Assembly: GCF_001685395.1 (NCBI RefSeq)
Contig: NZ_CP014167.1
Coordinates: 1 to 64,000, forward strand
Length of the DNA stretch: 64,000 nt
DNA from: Paenibacillus yonginensis
GTDB taxonomy: Bacteria; Bacillota; Bacilli; Paenibacillales; Paenibacillaceae
Direction of reading: 5' to 3'
Below, in pieces: positions 55,932-64,000 of the stretch. Under the pieces are notes generated by a model. The model worked only from the letters and a program-made list of their open reading frames with translations. It was not told the DNA's origin and did no database searches. The stretch's first letter is position 1. The number at the start of each line of letters is the position of its first letter. The position numbers and the translations under genes are program-made.

Positions 55932-57519
55932 ATGAGTGTCGCATTAGAGCTTTTAAAGAGAAATAATGAATATCCGATTGTGTTTATCGGTTCCGGCATG
56001 TCGAAGCGATATCTTCAATCCTTTCCAGGATGGGAGGAATTGCTCAAACAATTCTGGGACCGATTAAACACAGGCAAAGATTTCTACGGATTCTTGAGTA
56101 CACTGAAAAGACATATGTCAGAAACAATCTCGGACACGGAATATGATGTGGATTTCCTGACGAATATTCAAGCCGGATCGGAGATTGAAGATCGGTTTAA
56201 CGAAAAGTTCTTTCATCAGGAAGTAGAAATTCCAGGGTTTGATACCGAGAAAGCCTACAAATTGGATATCTCGCCATTTAAAATGGCCATTGCTCATCAA
56301 TTTTCATCCTACCAGGTAAAGAGCGAGATGGAAGAGGAGTATACGTCCTTTAAAACCTTCTTGAATAAAACACAAATTGTCATTACTACAAACTATGATA
56401 CCTTTATTGAGGATTCCGTTAATTCGGTTAATCCCCTGGGTATGAAAAAATATATCGGCCAAAAGGGGTTCTTTGAATCCACCTATGGATGGGCCGAAAT
56501 TTATAAAATACATGGTTGTGCAACAAATCCGAAATCGATCGTAATTTCTAAAGCGGATTATGAGCAGTTTTCGAAAAATTCCATTCTCATCAGCGCCAAG
56601 ATTATTTCTTTGCTCCTGCATTCGCCAATTATTTTCTTTGGCTATTCGTTAACCGACGGGAATGTACGGAAGATATTGCGGGACTTCTCTTCGTCGCTGT
56701 CGAAAGAAGAGCTTAAACGATTAGCTTCCAAAATTATCATTGTGGAATGGGAGAAGGGTCAGGCGGGGATTGTCGAACAGACCTTTTTTGATAAGGATTT
56801 AGGTTGTGAGTACACGGTACTTCGAACCGATAACTATAAACTTCTGTATGAAATTCTGTCCGAGATTGATCAAGGGATCCATCCTTCGGAAGTGCGGAAA
56901 TACCAACATGTTATTAAGCAGCTGATCCTTGATCGAGGCAAAAAGGGAAGTCTAAACACGCTCTTGGTATCACCTGAAGAATTGGAAGATATCGAGAAGC
57001 GAATTGGTGATGAAAAACTGGTTGTTGCGTTAGGAGATACCACCTATATCTTTCAAATGCCCGACCTTCTCACTTATTTAATTGATTATTTCTTTGGTGG
57101 CCGTTCCATTCATACGGATATTGCGCTTCGCTTTATTGCGAGTCAAAACAGCAATTCACGGATTCCGTTTATTAAATATGTTGAGGGGATTGATCTCGAT
57201 AAAACCAATCTTCACCCCGTTGAAATCGAAAAAAATAAACCAGAGAATTTCAAAGTTTACCAGTCCACAAATTTGTTTGGATTCAATTAATCCATCCAAC
57301 CGGATCAAGGCAGATTCGTTAACGGAAATTTTGGAACAACAACTGAAGCCGGATAAAGAATACGATCTTATTGCTTATAATGCGCTAAAGTTGGACAAGC
57401 AGGAAGTAGGGGCGTATTTGAAAGAGAAGTTGGAGAAATTTAAGGCTGATGGGATTAGAAGTGTGTCGACTTCGATGCGGAGATTGCTTACGATTTACGA
57501 CTTTATTGAAAATAAATAG
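55932..57519 (+). pseudogene. SIR2-domain protein embedded in the BREX operon, frameshifted near its end
   Basis: The N-terminal 270 residues are a SIR2-like NAD-binding domain: YPIVFIGSGMSKRYL (about 14), IVITTNYDTFIED (about 147), EIYKIHGCATNP (about 192) and IIFFGYSLTDGNVRKIL (about 235). SIR2 domains in anti-phage systems often degrade NAD. The frame stops at 57290 (452 residues) in FGFN, but the adjoining frame continues SINPSNRIKADSLTEILEQQL to a stop at 57519; dropping one T from TTT at 57276-57278 joins them into about 528 residues. The SIR2 domain itself is intact. The gene has its own ribosome binding site (ATGGAGGTG) and lies between pglX and pglZ. Confidence 0.82.
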
Positions 57520-57560
57520 AGGCTGACGCCGAACCCACGGAGTGGATTGCCATCAGCCTC
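57519..57560 (+). other. Hairpin between the SIR2 gene and pglZ
   Basis: GAGGCTGA and TCAGCCTC form an 8-bp stem with a 26-base loop starting at the SIR2 stop codon. The following TTG is too T-poor for a strong terminator; partial termination or RNA processing between the two halves of the operon is possible. Confidence 0.4.
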
Positions 57561-57635
57561 TTGAAGCCTTATTAGTATTATCATTTTACCACGAATGTAT
57601 GATAAAGACAACAACTAACTTAACGGAGCAGAGCC

Positions 57636-60155
57636 ATGGCTGAACTGAATTTGAAGCAAATTGCGGATAAATTGAATAATGAATTTACGGGAGAACCCCG
57701 AAAACTGGTGTTCTGGTACGATGACCAAGGAGAGTTTGCCGAGGATATTGATGCCCTTGAGCTGCAAAATGCCAAAGTGTATCGTTTGGAACCAGACAAC
57801 CAGTTTTATACGAAATACTTTCTGGAGCGGTTGGATCGGACAACCAACTACCTCATCTATGCTCCGTTTCCGAAGCCGCCTGTCAGGGACAATCATTTGG
57901 CCGATACGGTCAAGTATTCCAAACAGTTTTATGCGGATCGTGCCTCCTTGCTCGCTGTGGATCTGGGCATTGATGAGAAGTACAAGCCGGTCATCCAGAA
58001 ATATATCAAATTTTTCGGAGCTAAAGACCGCACCCGCCGCTTCTATGACCTCGAGATCGAAAATTTCACAGAGGATGTCATCGAGATTGCCTTAATGAGC
58101 GCCTGTTGTAAAACCCGGACCGCTTCTTTTGAAGAAGTGGTTCGGGTTGTGCTTACGGATGATGATCTGGAGCAGAACAAGTTTCTGGCCGAGTTCGATA
58201 AATACGATCTTCTGCCCGCTTTTTGGCGGCTATGTGAACAACAATTCGGTTACACCGATTCGGATCCTAGTTTGGAAAAGCTGGTCCGTACGTTATTCAT
58301 AACGTATACGGATCGATATTTGGAAGGAGAGCTGCCTAAGGCTTGGGTAAGCCTGGTTTCGTATAAGTCCGGCAATATCATTGCTTTCCTGGACAATTTG
58401 ATGAATAGTGTGCTTTATCGAGAACGTTATCGTGAGCTTTCCGGTCATGTTGCCGAAACCCTTCGGGTGAAAGAGCAGTTTGCTTCATTAGATCCGGAGG
58501 TTCTGGTTGATTGTGAAACTTTCGCGGTCATTGATCGGTTTCTTATCCGCTGGATTGCAGGACGTTTATTGTCTGAAGACTCAGGCGCCAAGCTGGGCAG
58601 TTTGACGATTCCTCAGCTATGCGAGCAGCGAATGAAAATGCATTTCGGCGATATTTATAAACTGCATTATGAACTTTTGAGTCAGGCCTGGCATCTGATT
58701 GGGCATGCGAACTACACTTGCTCAAATGATGTCCACGAAATCGTGAATCAATATCTTAGACACGATCATCGGTTGGATTCATATTATCGTTGTTTCTACG
58801 CTTGTTATGATCGGATTGAAGACAACACAGAATTCGAAGCGTTGCGTGATTTGGTGGAGAACATCTACAGCAACGAGTACTTAGGCACCCTTCTTCCCAA
58901 GTGGAATGCAGGTTGGTCTCAAGGAGAACTGATGTCCGTTCTTCCATTGCAGCGCCAGTTTTACTCAAAGTATGTTCGGGATGCAAAGGATCGGGTAATC
59001 GTGATTATTTCTGACGGAATGCGTTACGAAACCGGGGAGTCACTTTTGAATAAGTTGAAAGATGACAAGAAATGTACTGCAAATATTGAGGCAATGTTGA
59101 GTGTACTTCCGTCGTATACTTCTCTAGGGATGGCAGGACTCCTTCCACATAAGACACTGGAAATGACTGACGATTATCGGGTTTTGGTGGATGGGGCCAC
59201 CTGTGATGACCTGAAACAAAGGGAAGCTATTTTGCGAAAATACAATCCCAATAGCCTCTGTATTCAGTATGATGTTCTAAAGGAGATGAAGCGTGAGCCG
59301 ATTCGGCAATTATTTTTCGGTAAAGAAGTTATTTATATTTATCATAATCAGGTTGATGCTCGTGGTGATAATCCAAAAACAGAAAATGAAGTTTTCTTCT
59401 CATGTGATGAAGCAATAAATGAAGTGTATCGCCTGATAAAAAGAATGACTGAAGATCTCAGTGCAACAAACTTTATCGTTACCGCGGATCACGGATTTAT
59501 ATACAAGCGGGACAAGCTGCAGGAAAGCGATAAGATTACGGGTGTTTCTGGTAAAGAGGCATTTGTGAATCGCAGGTTCATGATTTCGGAGAACGTCGTT
59601 CAGGAAGACGGGATCATTTCCGTGCCGCTGAGGATGGTCCTTGGCCATGACGATCCGAAGTTTGTTTCTGTTCCGGTCAGTTCCCATGTATTCAAGGTCG
59701 CAGGAGGCGGTCAGAACTATGTTCATGGCGGGTCTTCGCCGCAGGAGATGATTGTTCCGGTGATTCAAGTCAAGACCGAGAAGGGGCATAAGGAAACCCG
59801 TCCTGTTCAGATTATGCTTGTCAGCATGGTGCAAAAGATTACAAATTTGATTACCACGCTGGATTTTATTCAATCGGATCCGGTCAGCGATGTCGTAAAA
59901 GGAATGACCTACAAACTCTATTTTGTATCCGAGGACAATGAGAAAATATCGAACGAGAACACTTATGTTGCGGATAGCAAAGATACCGAACCGCATAAGC
60001 GGATGTTCCGTCTGCGTTTTAATTTCAAAAACCAGCTTTATGACAAGTCAAAGCCATATTATCTCATCGCGGTTGATGATAAAAATGCGGAAGTGCTTCG
60101 GCATCCCGTAGTCATGGATGTTGCGTTTGCCAATGATTTTGGATTTAATGTGTGA
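57636..60155 (+). CDS. pglZ: PglZ (BREX alkaline-phosphatase-like protein)
   Basis: An 839-residue protein. The N-terminal region starts KQIADKLNNEFTGEPRKLVFWYDD, typical of type 1 BREX PglZ. The PglZ domain (about residues 440-660) is related to alkaline phosphatases, with metal-binding VIVIISDGMRYETGESLL (about 450) and FIVTADHGFIYKRD (about 611). Its biochemical substrate is unsettled; relatives show phosphodiesterase activity. The ATG follows GGAGCAGAG. It overlaps no other gene but is 14 bp from brxL. Confidence 0.94.
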   Translation: MAELNLKQIADKLNNEFTGEPRKLVFWYDDQGEFAEDIDALELQNAKVYRLEPDNQFYTKYFLERLDRTTNYLIYAPFPKPPVRDNHLADTVKYSKQFYADRASLLAVDLGIDEKYKPVIQKYIKFFGAKDRTRRFYDLEIENFTEDVIEIALMSACCKTRTASFEEVVRVVLTDDDLEQNKFLAEFDKYDLLPAFWRLCEQQFGYTDSDPSLEKLVRTLFITYTDRYLEGELPKAWVSLVSYKSGNIIAFLDNLMNSVLYRERYRELSGHVAETLRVKEQFASLDPEVLVDCETFAVIDRFLIRWIAGRLLSEDSGAKLGSLTIPQLCEQRMKMHFGDIYKLHYELLSQAWHLIGHANYTCSNDVHEIVNQYLRHDHRLDSYYRCFYACYDRIEDNTEFEALRDLVENIYSNEYLGTLLPKWNAGWSQGELMSVLPLQRQFYSKYVRDAKDRVIVIISDGMRYETGESLLNKLKDDKKCTANIEAMLSVLPSYTSLGMAGLLPHKTLEMTDDYRVLVDGATCDDLKQREAILRKYNPNSLCIQYDVLKEMKREPIRQLFFGKEVIYIYHNQVDARGDNPKTENEVFFSCDEAINEVYRLIKRMTEDLSATNFIVTADHGFIYKRDKLQESDKITGVSGKEAFVNRRFMISENVVQEDGIISVPLRMVLGHDDPKFVSVPVSSHVFKVAGGGQNYVHGGSSPQEMIVPVIQVKTEKGHKETRPVQIMLVSMVQKITNLITTLDFIQSDPVSDVVKGMTYKLYFVSEDNEKISNENTYVADSKDTEPHKRMFRLRFNFKNQLYDKSKPYYLIAVDDKNAEVLRHPVVMDVAFANDFGFNV

Positions 60156-60169
60156 GGCAGGGGATCAAG

Positions 60170-62230
60170 ATGAATGAAGTTTCTGGCCGATTAGAAGGTG
60201 AATCCGGGCTCATCGACAAGTTGAACACTTACTTTGCCGGCAAAATTGTCCGTAAAGATTTAACCAAGAAAATCAAAGAAGGCGCCAACGTTCCGGTATA
60301 TGTACTGGAATACTTGCTCGGCATGTACTGTTCCTCCATGGATGAGGAGGAGATTGAAGCCGGTGTTCGCAATGTGAAGAGCATTTTGGCGGAGAATTAT
60401 GTTCGCCCGGATGAAGCACAGAAAATCATTTCCAAACTTCGGGAAAAAGGCAGCTACACAGTGATCGATAAAGTATCCGTCAAGTTGAATTACAAGAACG
60501 ACGTATACGAAGCCGAATTCTCCAATCTCGGAATTGGAAACGTACCGATCGGGGAGAAATATGTTTCTCAGTATGAGCGCCTACTTGCAGGTGGGATCTG
60601 GTGCATCGTTCAGATGGAGTATTTCTATGACGAAGCGGATAAGAACCGCTGCCCGTTCATCATCCGTAAGCTCGACCCGATTCAAATGCCGAGTCTGGAT
60701 TTGGAAGAGGTCAAGACGGCTAGGAGCTATTTTACGGATGAAGAATGGATCGATGTGCTCCTGAGAAGTACGGGTATGGAGCCGTCCCAGTTCACGAGTC
60801 GGGTGAAATGGCTGCATTTGGCCAGACTCGTTCCGATGATCGAGAATAACTATAACCTGTGTGAACTGGGACCAAGAAGTACGGGCAAGTCCCACATTTA
60901 TAAGGAGATCAGTCCAAACAGCATCTTGGTCTCTGGGGGTCAGACGACGGTAGCGAATTTGTTCTACAATATGGGGAACAAGACGGTGGGTCTGGTCGGG
61001 TTATGGGATTGTGTCGCGTTTGACGAGGTGGCGGGAATCAAATTCAAGGATCAGGACGGAATTCAGATCATGAAGGATTACATGGCGTCCGGTTCGTTTG
61101 CCCGCGGCAAAGAAGAGAAAAATGCCTATGCCTCGATGACTTTTGTAGGCAATATTAATCAAAGTGTAGACGTGATCCTGAAAACATCCCATTTGTTTGA
61201 CCCGTTTCCGGCTGCCATGGCGAATGACACCGCATTCCTGGATCGGATGCATTGCTATATCCCAGGGTGGGAAATCCCGAAATATCGGCCGGAGTTTTTT
61301 ACGAACGACTATGGCTTTATTACGGACTATTTCGCGGAAATGATGCGAGAACTTCGTAAAATATCTTATGGCGATGCATTTGATACGTACTTCAAACTGG
61401 GCAATAATTTGAACCAACGCGATGTGATTGCCGTAAGGAAGACCGTTTCCGGTTTGATCAAACTGGTCCATCCCGACGGACGTTTTACGAAAGAGAATGT
61501 GGAGGAGATCCTCCGTTTCGCACTTGAAATGCGCCGTCGGGTGAAGGAACAGTTGAAGAAGATCGGTGGAATGGAGTTCTATGACGTGAACTTCTCCTAT
61601 ATTGATCAGGAAACATTTAATGAAGAATACGTCTCCGTTCCCGAGCAGGGAGGCGGCAAGCTGATTCCGGAAGGGATGAATAAACCGGGACATGTCTATA
61701 CCGTGTCGCACGGCAAGTCCGGGATGATCGGCGTGTACAAACTGGAGACACAGATGACGGCTGGAACCGGTAAATTTGAAAAGACCGGGATCGGTTCCGA
61801 TCGGGAAGCAAGAGAAGCCGTGGACACTGCTTACCGATATCTGAAAGCGAATGGACGAAATATCAGCGGATTATTGAGTACAACAACGAAAGATTACCTG
61901 ATGCATGTTCAGGATCTGAATGGCATTGGCATGACCAAATATCTAACTCTACCTGCAGTTGTCGCTATCTGTTCTGTTGCTCTTAATAAGCCGATACTTA
62001 GCAGTACCGTTATTCTCGGCGATTTAAGCATCGGCGGCACGATCATCAAGGTAGAGGAGCTCGCCAATACGCTCCAGGTCTGCCTTGACAGCGGCGCTAA
62101 AAAAGTACTGGTTCCTATTACGTCAGCTGTTGATCTCGGAACTGTCCCCTCGGAGCTGATCGGCTGCTTTAATATTATTTTTTACCAAACGGCTGAAGAT
62201 GCGGTGTTTAAAGCTTTAGGGGTGGAGTAA
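60170..62230 (+). CDS. brxL: BrxL (BREX AAA+ protein with Lon-like C-terminal domain)
   Basis: A 686-residue protein. The AAA+ core has Walker A LGPRSTGKSHIYKE (about residues 231-244) and Walker B-like VAFDEVAG (about 284). The C-terminal 170 residues resemble Lon protease domains (VILGDLSIGGTIIKVEELANTL, then KKVLVPITSAVDL), but the Lon active-site motif PKDGPSAG is replaced by LNGIGMTKYL, so peptidase activity is doubtful, in line with BrxL acting as a DNA-binding ring. The ATG at 60170 has AGGGGAT at 8 bp; a GTG at 60152 is also in frame. The next gene starts directly at its stop. Confidence 0.94.
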   Translation: MNEVSGRLEGESGLIDKLNTYFAGKIVRKDLTKKIKEGANVPVYVLEYLLGMYCSSMDEEEIEAGVRNVKSILAENYVRPDEAQKIISKLREKGSYTVIDKVSVKLNYKNDVYEAEFSNLGIGNVPIGEKYVSQYERLLAGGIWCIVQMEYFYDEADKNRCPFIIRKLDPIQMPSLDLEEVKTARSYFTDEEWIDVLLRSTGMEPSQFTSRVKWLHLARLVPMIENNYNLCELGPRSTGKSHIYKEISPNSILVSGGQTTVANLFYNMGNKTVGLVGLWDCVAFDEVAGIKFKDQDGIQIMKDYMASGSFARGKEEKNAYASMTFVGNINQSVDVILKTSHLFDPFPAAMANDTAFLDRMHCYIPGWEIPKYRPEFFTNDYGFITDYFAEMMRELRKISYGDAFDTYFKLGNNLNQRDVIAVRKTVSGLIKLVHPDGRFTKENVEEILRFALEMRRRVKEQLKKIGGMEFYDVNFSYIDQETFNEEYVSVPEQGGGKLIPEGMNKPGHVYTVSHGKSGMIGVYKLETQMTAGTGKFEKTGIGSDREAREAVDTAYRYLKANGRNISGLLSTTTKDYLMHVQDLNGIGMTKYLTLPAVVAICSVALNKPILSSTVILGDLSIGGTIIKVEELANTLQVCLDSGAKKVLVPITSAVDLGTVPSELIGCFNIIFYQTAEDAVFKALGVE

Positions 62231-62497
62231 ATGGAGAAGTTGGAGCGTATATTGACCGAGCTTGAATACGGTTTAGCTTATACTATTACCTTTGTTGAAT
62301 CTGACGGTCGCGAGAAATGTTTTGATTTGTGGTTCGAAAAAGAAGATACGGCATACTGTTTGCAGGAGATCTATATAGAAAACGGGATACCAGAAGAACT
62401 TGGCGAGATTTGTAGGTATCATAAAGCTGGGGTCATTAGGAAGTTGATGGAGTTTGCGGAGTGTGAGCGGTTTGTGATCAGGGAGTGGAATTCTTAG
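62231..62497 (+). CDS. Small unknown protein at the end of the BREX operon
   Basis: An 88-residue acidic protein starting MEKLERILTELEYGLAYTIT, then FVESDGREKCFDLWFEKED. Its ATG immediately follows the brxL stop codon, so it is surely cotranslated with brxL. I recognise no domain. Cys residues at about 30, 43, 60 and 78 are not arranged in a known metal motif. Given its place, a BREX accessory or anti-phage partner role is possible but unsupported. Confidence 0.7.
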   Translation: MEKLERILTELEYGLAYTITFVESDGREKCFDLWFEKEDTAYCLQEIYIENGIPEELGEICRYHKAGVIRKLMEFAECERFVIREWNS

Positions 62498-62824
62498 AAT
62501 CAAAGAGGTAGAGGATAAGATAATTGATGTTCCATTATCTCCACTTACAAGATAATGCTATATCACAATTGAAATTTTGTTCCCTAACATCTCCACGTTT
62601 GGGAACTTTTTTTATTTTCGATAATTAGCAGGATATTGTTGAATATTGACGAAGACACAGGAAGTGGGAACTATCTCGATATTTACGAAGAACATAAGGT
62701 TCCTGACAAATATGAGTCTAACCATTGGCTTATACTAACATTGTCAACCATTGTCAACGTGTGCTGGCGAATTCAGCGAAACTTTCAACGTTCGTTATAC
62801 AATGTACGGAACGGTGGCTGGAAA

Positions 62825-63877
62825 ATGATGCGATATAAACAAAAACTGATCGACTTTTTATGTGCTTTTTCCAAGGTAATGATCAGCCTATCGGAGTTGG
62901 AGCAAGCATTCCAAGGTGAGCAGATTGACTACGAAACATTTGCCGGAATCGTAATGGAGCTTGAAAATGAGGGTAGTCTTGGAGCGGTCAAGTCACACGG
63001 CCGGAATGGAAAGCCGCTTTCGTTAGCCTATCACTACCGCATAAATAAACGGTTGCTGCAAGGAGAGTATGTTCGAGAACTGCATCAGTGGAGCACAAGA
63101 CTGCATCCTGACATTAGCCTGGATGCTTACTATCGCCTCAGCCCGGATATATGGCGTGCGGACCTGCCTTATATTGAACAGATCGATGCGTATTTAAAGC
63201 GGGGATCGAGGCCAACACGCCAAGCACCGGCTCCCGAACGCAGCTATGAGCTTGTTCAGGACGAGAAGTGGATTACGGACCACGGAGGACAAGCCTTGTT
63301 GGAGCGTCTAGGCATATGGGAGCAACTCCAGATTGTCCCGGTTAGCGATCCCTTGATGTTAGCGGTCAATCCTTCCATCGGATTTGCCAGCAAGAACCAC
63401 CTGCATCTTATTGTTGAGAACAAGTCGACATTCCAAGGGCTGATACCAGAGCTTCCGGGGATGGCCTTCTCCTCCTTGATTTTAGGCTATGGCCGGAAAA
63501 TTGTAGGGAACCTGGGGATGCTCAGTCTGCAGTACCCGGTTCAAAGCGCAGACCATGAACTTTACTATTTTGGAGATATCGATCTGGAAGGAATTATGAT
63601 CTGGTACGACCTTCATGTGAAGTTCGGGGTGAAGCTAGCGATGCCCTTCTACCTGGCATGCTTAGACAAGCCTTCGGCTAAAGGGAAGCAAAATCACCGA
63701 TTAAATGAAGAGGCTTTGCACGCCTTTATAAGTTTTTTCAACCAAGGGGAAGCCAATCGGATCAATGCCATGCTGGGTGAGGGATGTTATATCCCGCAAG
63801 AAACTCTGAAAAGTGAGGAATTGATTCGAGTTGGGAGGGAGACTGTATGGAGTCAAAAGGGATACCAATCGAATTGA
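62825..63877 (+). CDS. JetD-like protein (DUF2220, Wadjet-type)
   Basis: About 350 residues from the ATG at 62825. The N-terminal part has a winged-helix-like stretch (LSELEQAFQGEQIDYETFAGIVMELENEGSLGAV); the C-terminal half holds a Toprim domain like that of JetD, with the Glu in LHLIVENKSTFQGL (about 200) and DxD in YYFGDIDLEGIMIWYDL (about 252). JetD is the nuclease of Wadjet, which cleaves plasmid DNA together with the JetABC SMC complex. Here it precedes rather than follows its partners. A TTG at 62636 extends the frame by 63 poorly conserved residues. It overlaps the next gene by 31 bp. Confidence 0.78.
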   Translation: MMRYKQKLIDFLCAFSKVMISLSELEQAFQGEQIDYETFAGIVMELENEGSLGAVKSHGRNGKPLSLAYHYRINKRLLQGEYVRELHQWSTRLHPDISLDAYYRLSPDIWRADLPYIEQIDAYLKRGSRPTRQAPAPERSYELVQDEKWITDHGGQALLERLGIWEQLQIVPVSDPLMLAVNPSIGFASKNHLHLIVENKSTFQGLIPELPGMAFSSLILGYGRKIVGNLGMLSLQYPVQSADHELYYFGDIDLEGIMIWYDLHVKFGVKLAMPFYLACLDKPSAKGKQNHRLNEEALHAFISFFNQGEANRINAMLGEGCYIPQETLKSEELIRVGRETVWSQKGYQSN

Positions 63878-64000
63878 ATGACATAATGTCTGGCTTCCAA
63901 GAACGAATGGGCAAGCTTGCCCTGTTTGATCCGTTGTTCGAGTTGAGTCGGCAAAGGAAAACAGACCGTGGTGGGAAACAAGTGGCGATGATGGAATTGG
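63847..64000 (+). CDS. Unknown gene overlapping jetD, cut by the window end
   Basis: An open frame from the ATG at 63847 (MESKGIPIELNDIMSGFQER, then MGKLALFDPLFELSRQRKT) to the window end. It begins inside the last 31 bp of the JetD-like gene, with GGGAGGGAGA at 63833-63842 as ribosome binding site, so the two are translationally coupled. Only 51 codons are visible and no family can be named. A Wadjet subunit is the natural suspicion from context. Confidence 0.6.
   Translation, partial: MESKGIPIELNDIMSGFQERMGKLALFDPLFELSRQRKTDRGGKQVAMMEL

Noticed and set aside
57082..57519. Separate 145-codon gene at the end of the SIR2 gene
   Set aside because: Its first two thirds overlap the SIR2 frame out of phase and look like shadow sequence; only the last part is real and joins the SIR2 protein by a one-base shift.

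Overview
The window looks like chromosome of a Paenibacillus-type Firmicute. GC content is moderate, ribosome binding sites are strong (AGGAGG type), and the gene set is typical of the group: a purH-purD junction, a YerB-like DUF3048 lipoprotein, a YkaA/YkaB-type phosphate pair, the dgkB-rlmCD neighbour pair, copper-amine-oxidase-N proteins and an SLH-anchored surface protein. I saw no rRNA, tRNA or CRISPR array. Gene identities come from reading motifs by eye, not from database searches.

Layout. 1-10.2 kb: end of the purine operon (purH tail, purD), an ArsR-type regulator, an MFS exporter behind a perfect palindromic operator, ilvA, a GntR/ABC transporter operon and a LysR regulator. 10.2-15.9 kb: an accessory patch with a small secreted-protein gene split by an IS3-family element, a VanZ-like gene, a phage remnant (ArpU-like regulator, frameshifted LexA-like gene, two small ORFs) and an IS630-family element. 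16-35.5 kb: housekeeping and metabolism, including an M20 peptidase with a YfcC transporter, a phosphate uptake pair behind a Pho box, a broken BrnT toxin with its BrnA antitoxin, an SRAP protein with an altered active site, CorA, and yerC-cbiX-dgkB-rlmCD. 36-46.8 kb: an SDR/AraC pair, a dockerin-bearing seven-bladed propeller protein next to a cohesin/SLH scaffold protein, dus, an HxlR/nitroreductase pair and a decayed second dus copy.

47.4-64 kb is a defence island. It holds a complete type 1 BREX set in the standard order: brxA, brxB, brxC, pglX, pglZ, brxL. A SIR2-domain gene is inserted between pglX and pglZ. A small unknown gene, a JetD-like (Wadjet) gene and an overlapping gene that runs off the window follow brxL. 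The pglX reading frame is broken exactly at a run of nine A residues, which suggests phase variation or transcriptional slippage (or a sequence error). The SIR2 gene also has a one-base frameshift near its 3' end.

Best candidates for something new: (1) the BREX locus with the A9 switch in pglX and an embedded SIR2 gene; (2) a two-gene dockerin-propeller/cohesin-SLH module that resembles a minimal cellulosome-like surface system outside the clostridia, with what may be a Tat signal interrupted by a stop codon just upstream. Several genes here carry single-base frameshifts in short homopolymers, so base-level sequence accuracy should be confirmed before these are read as biology.
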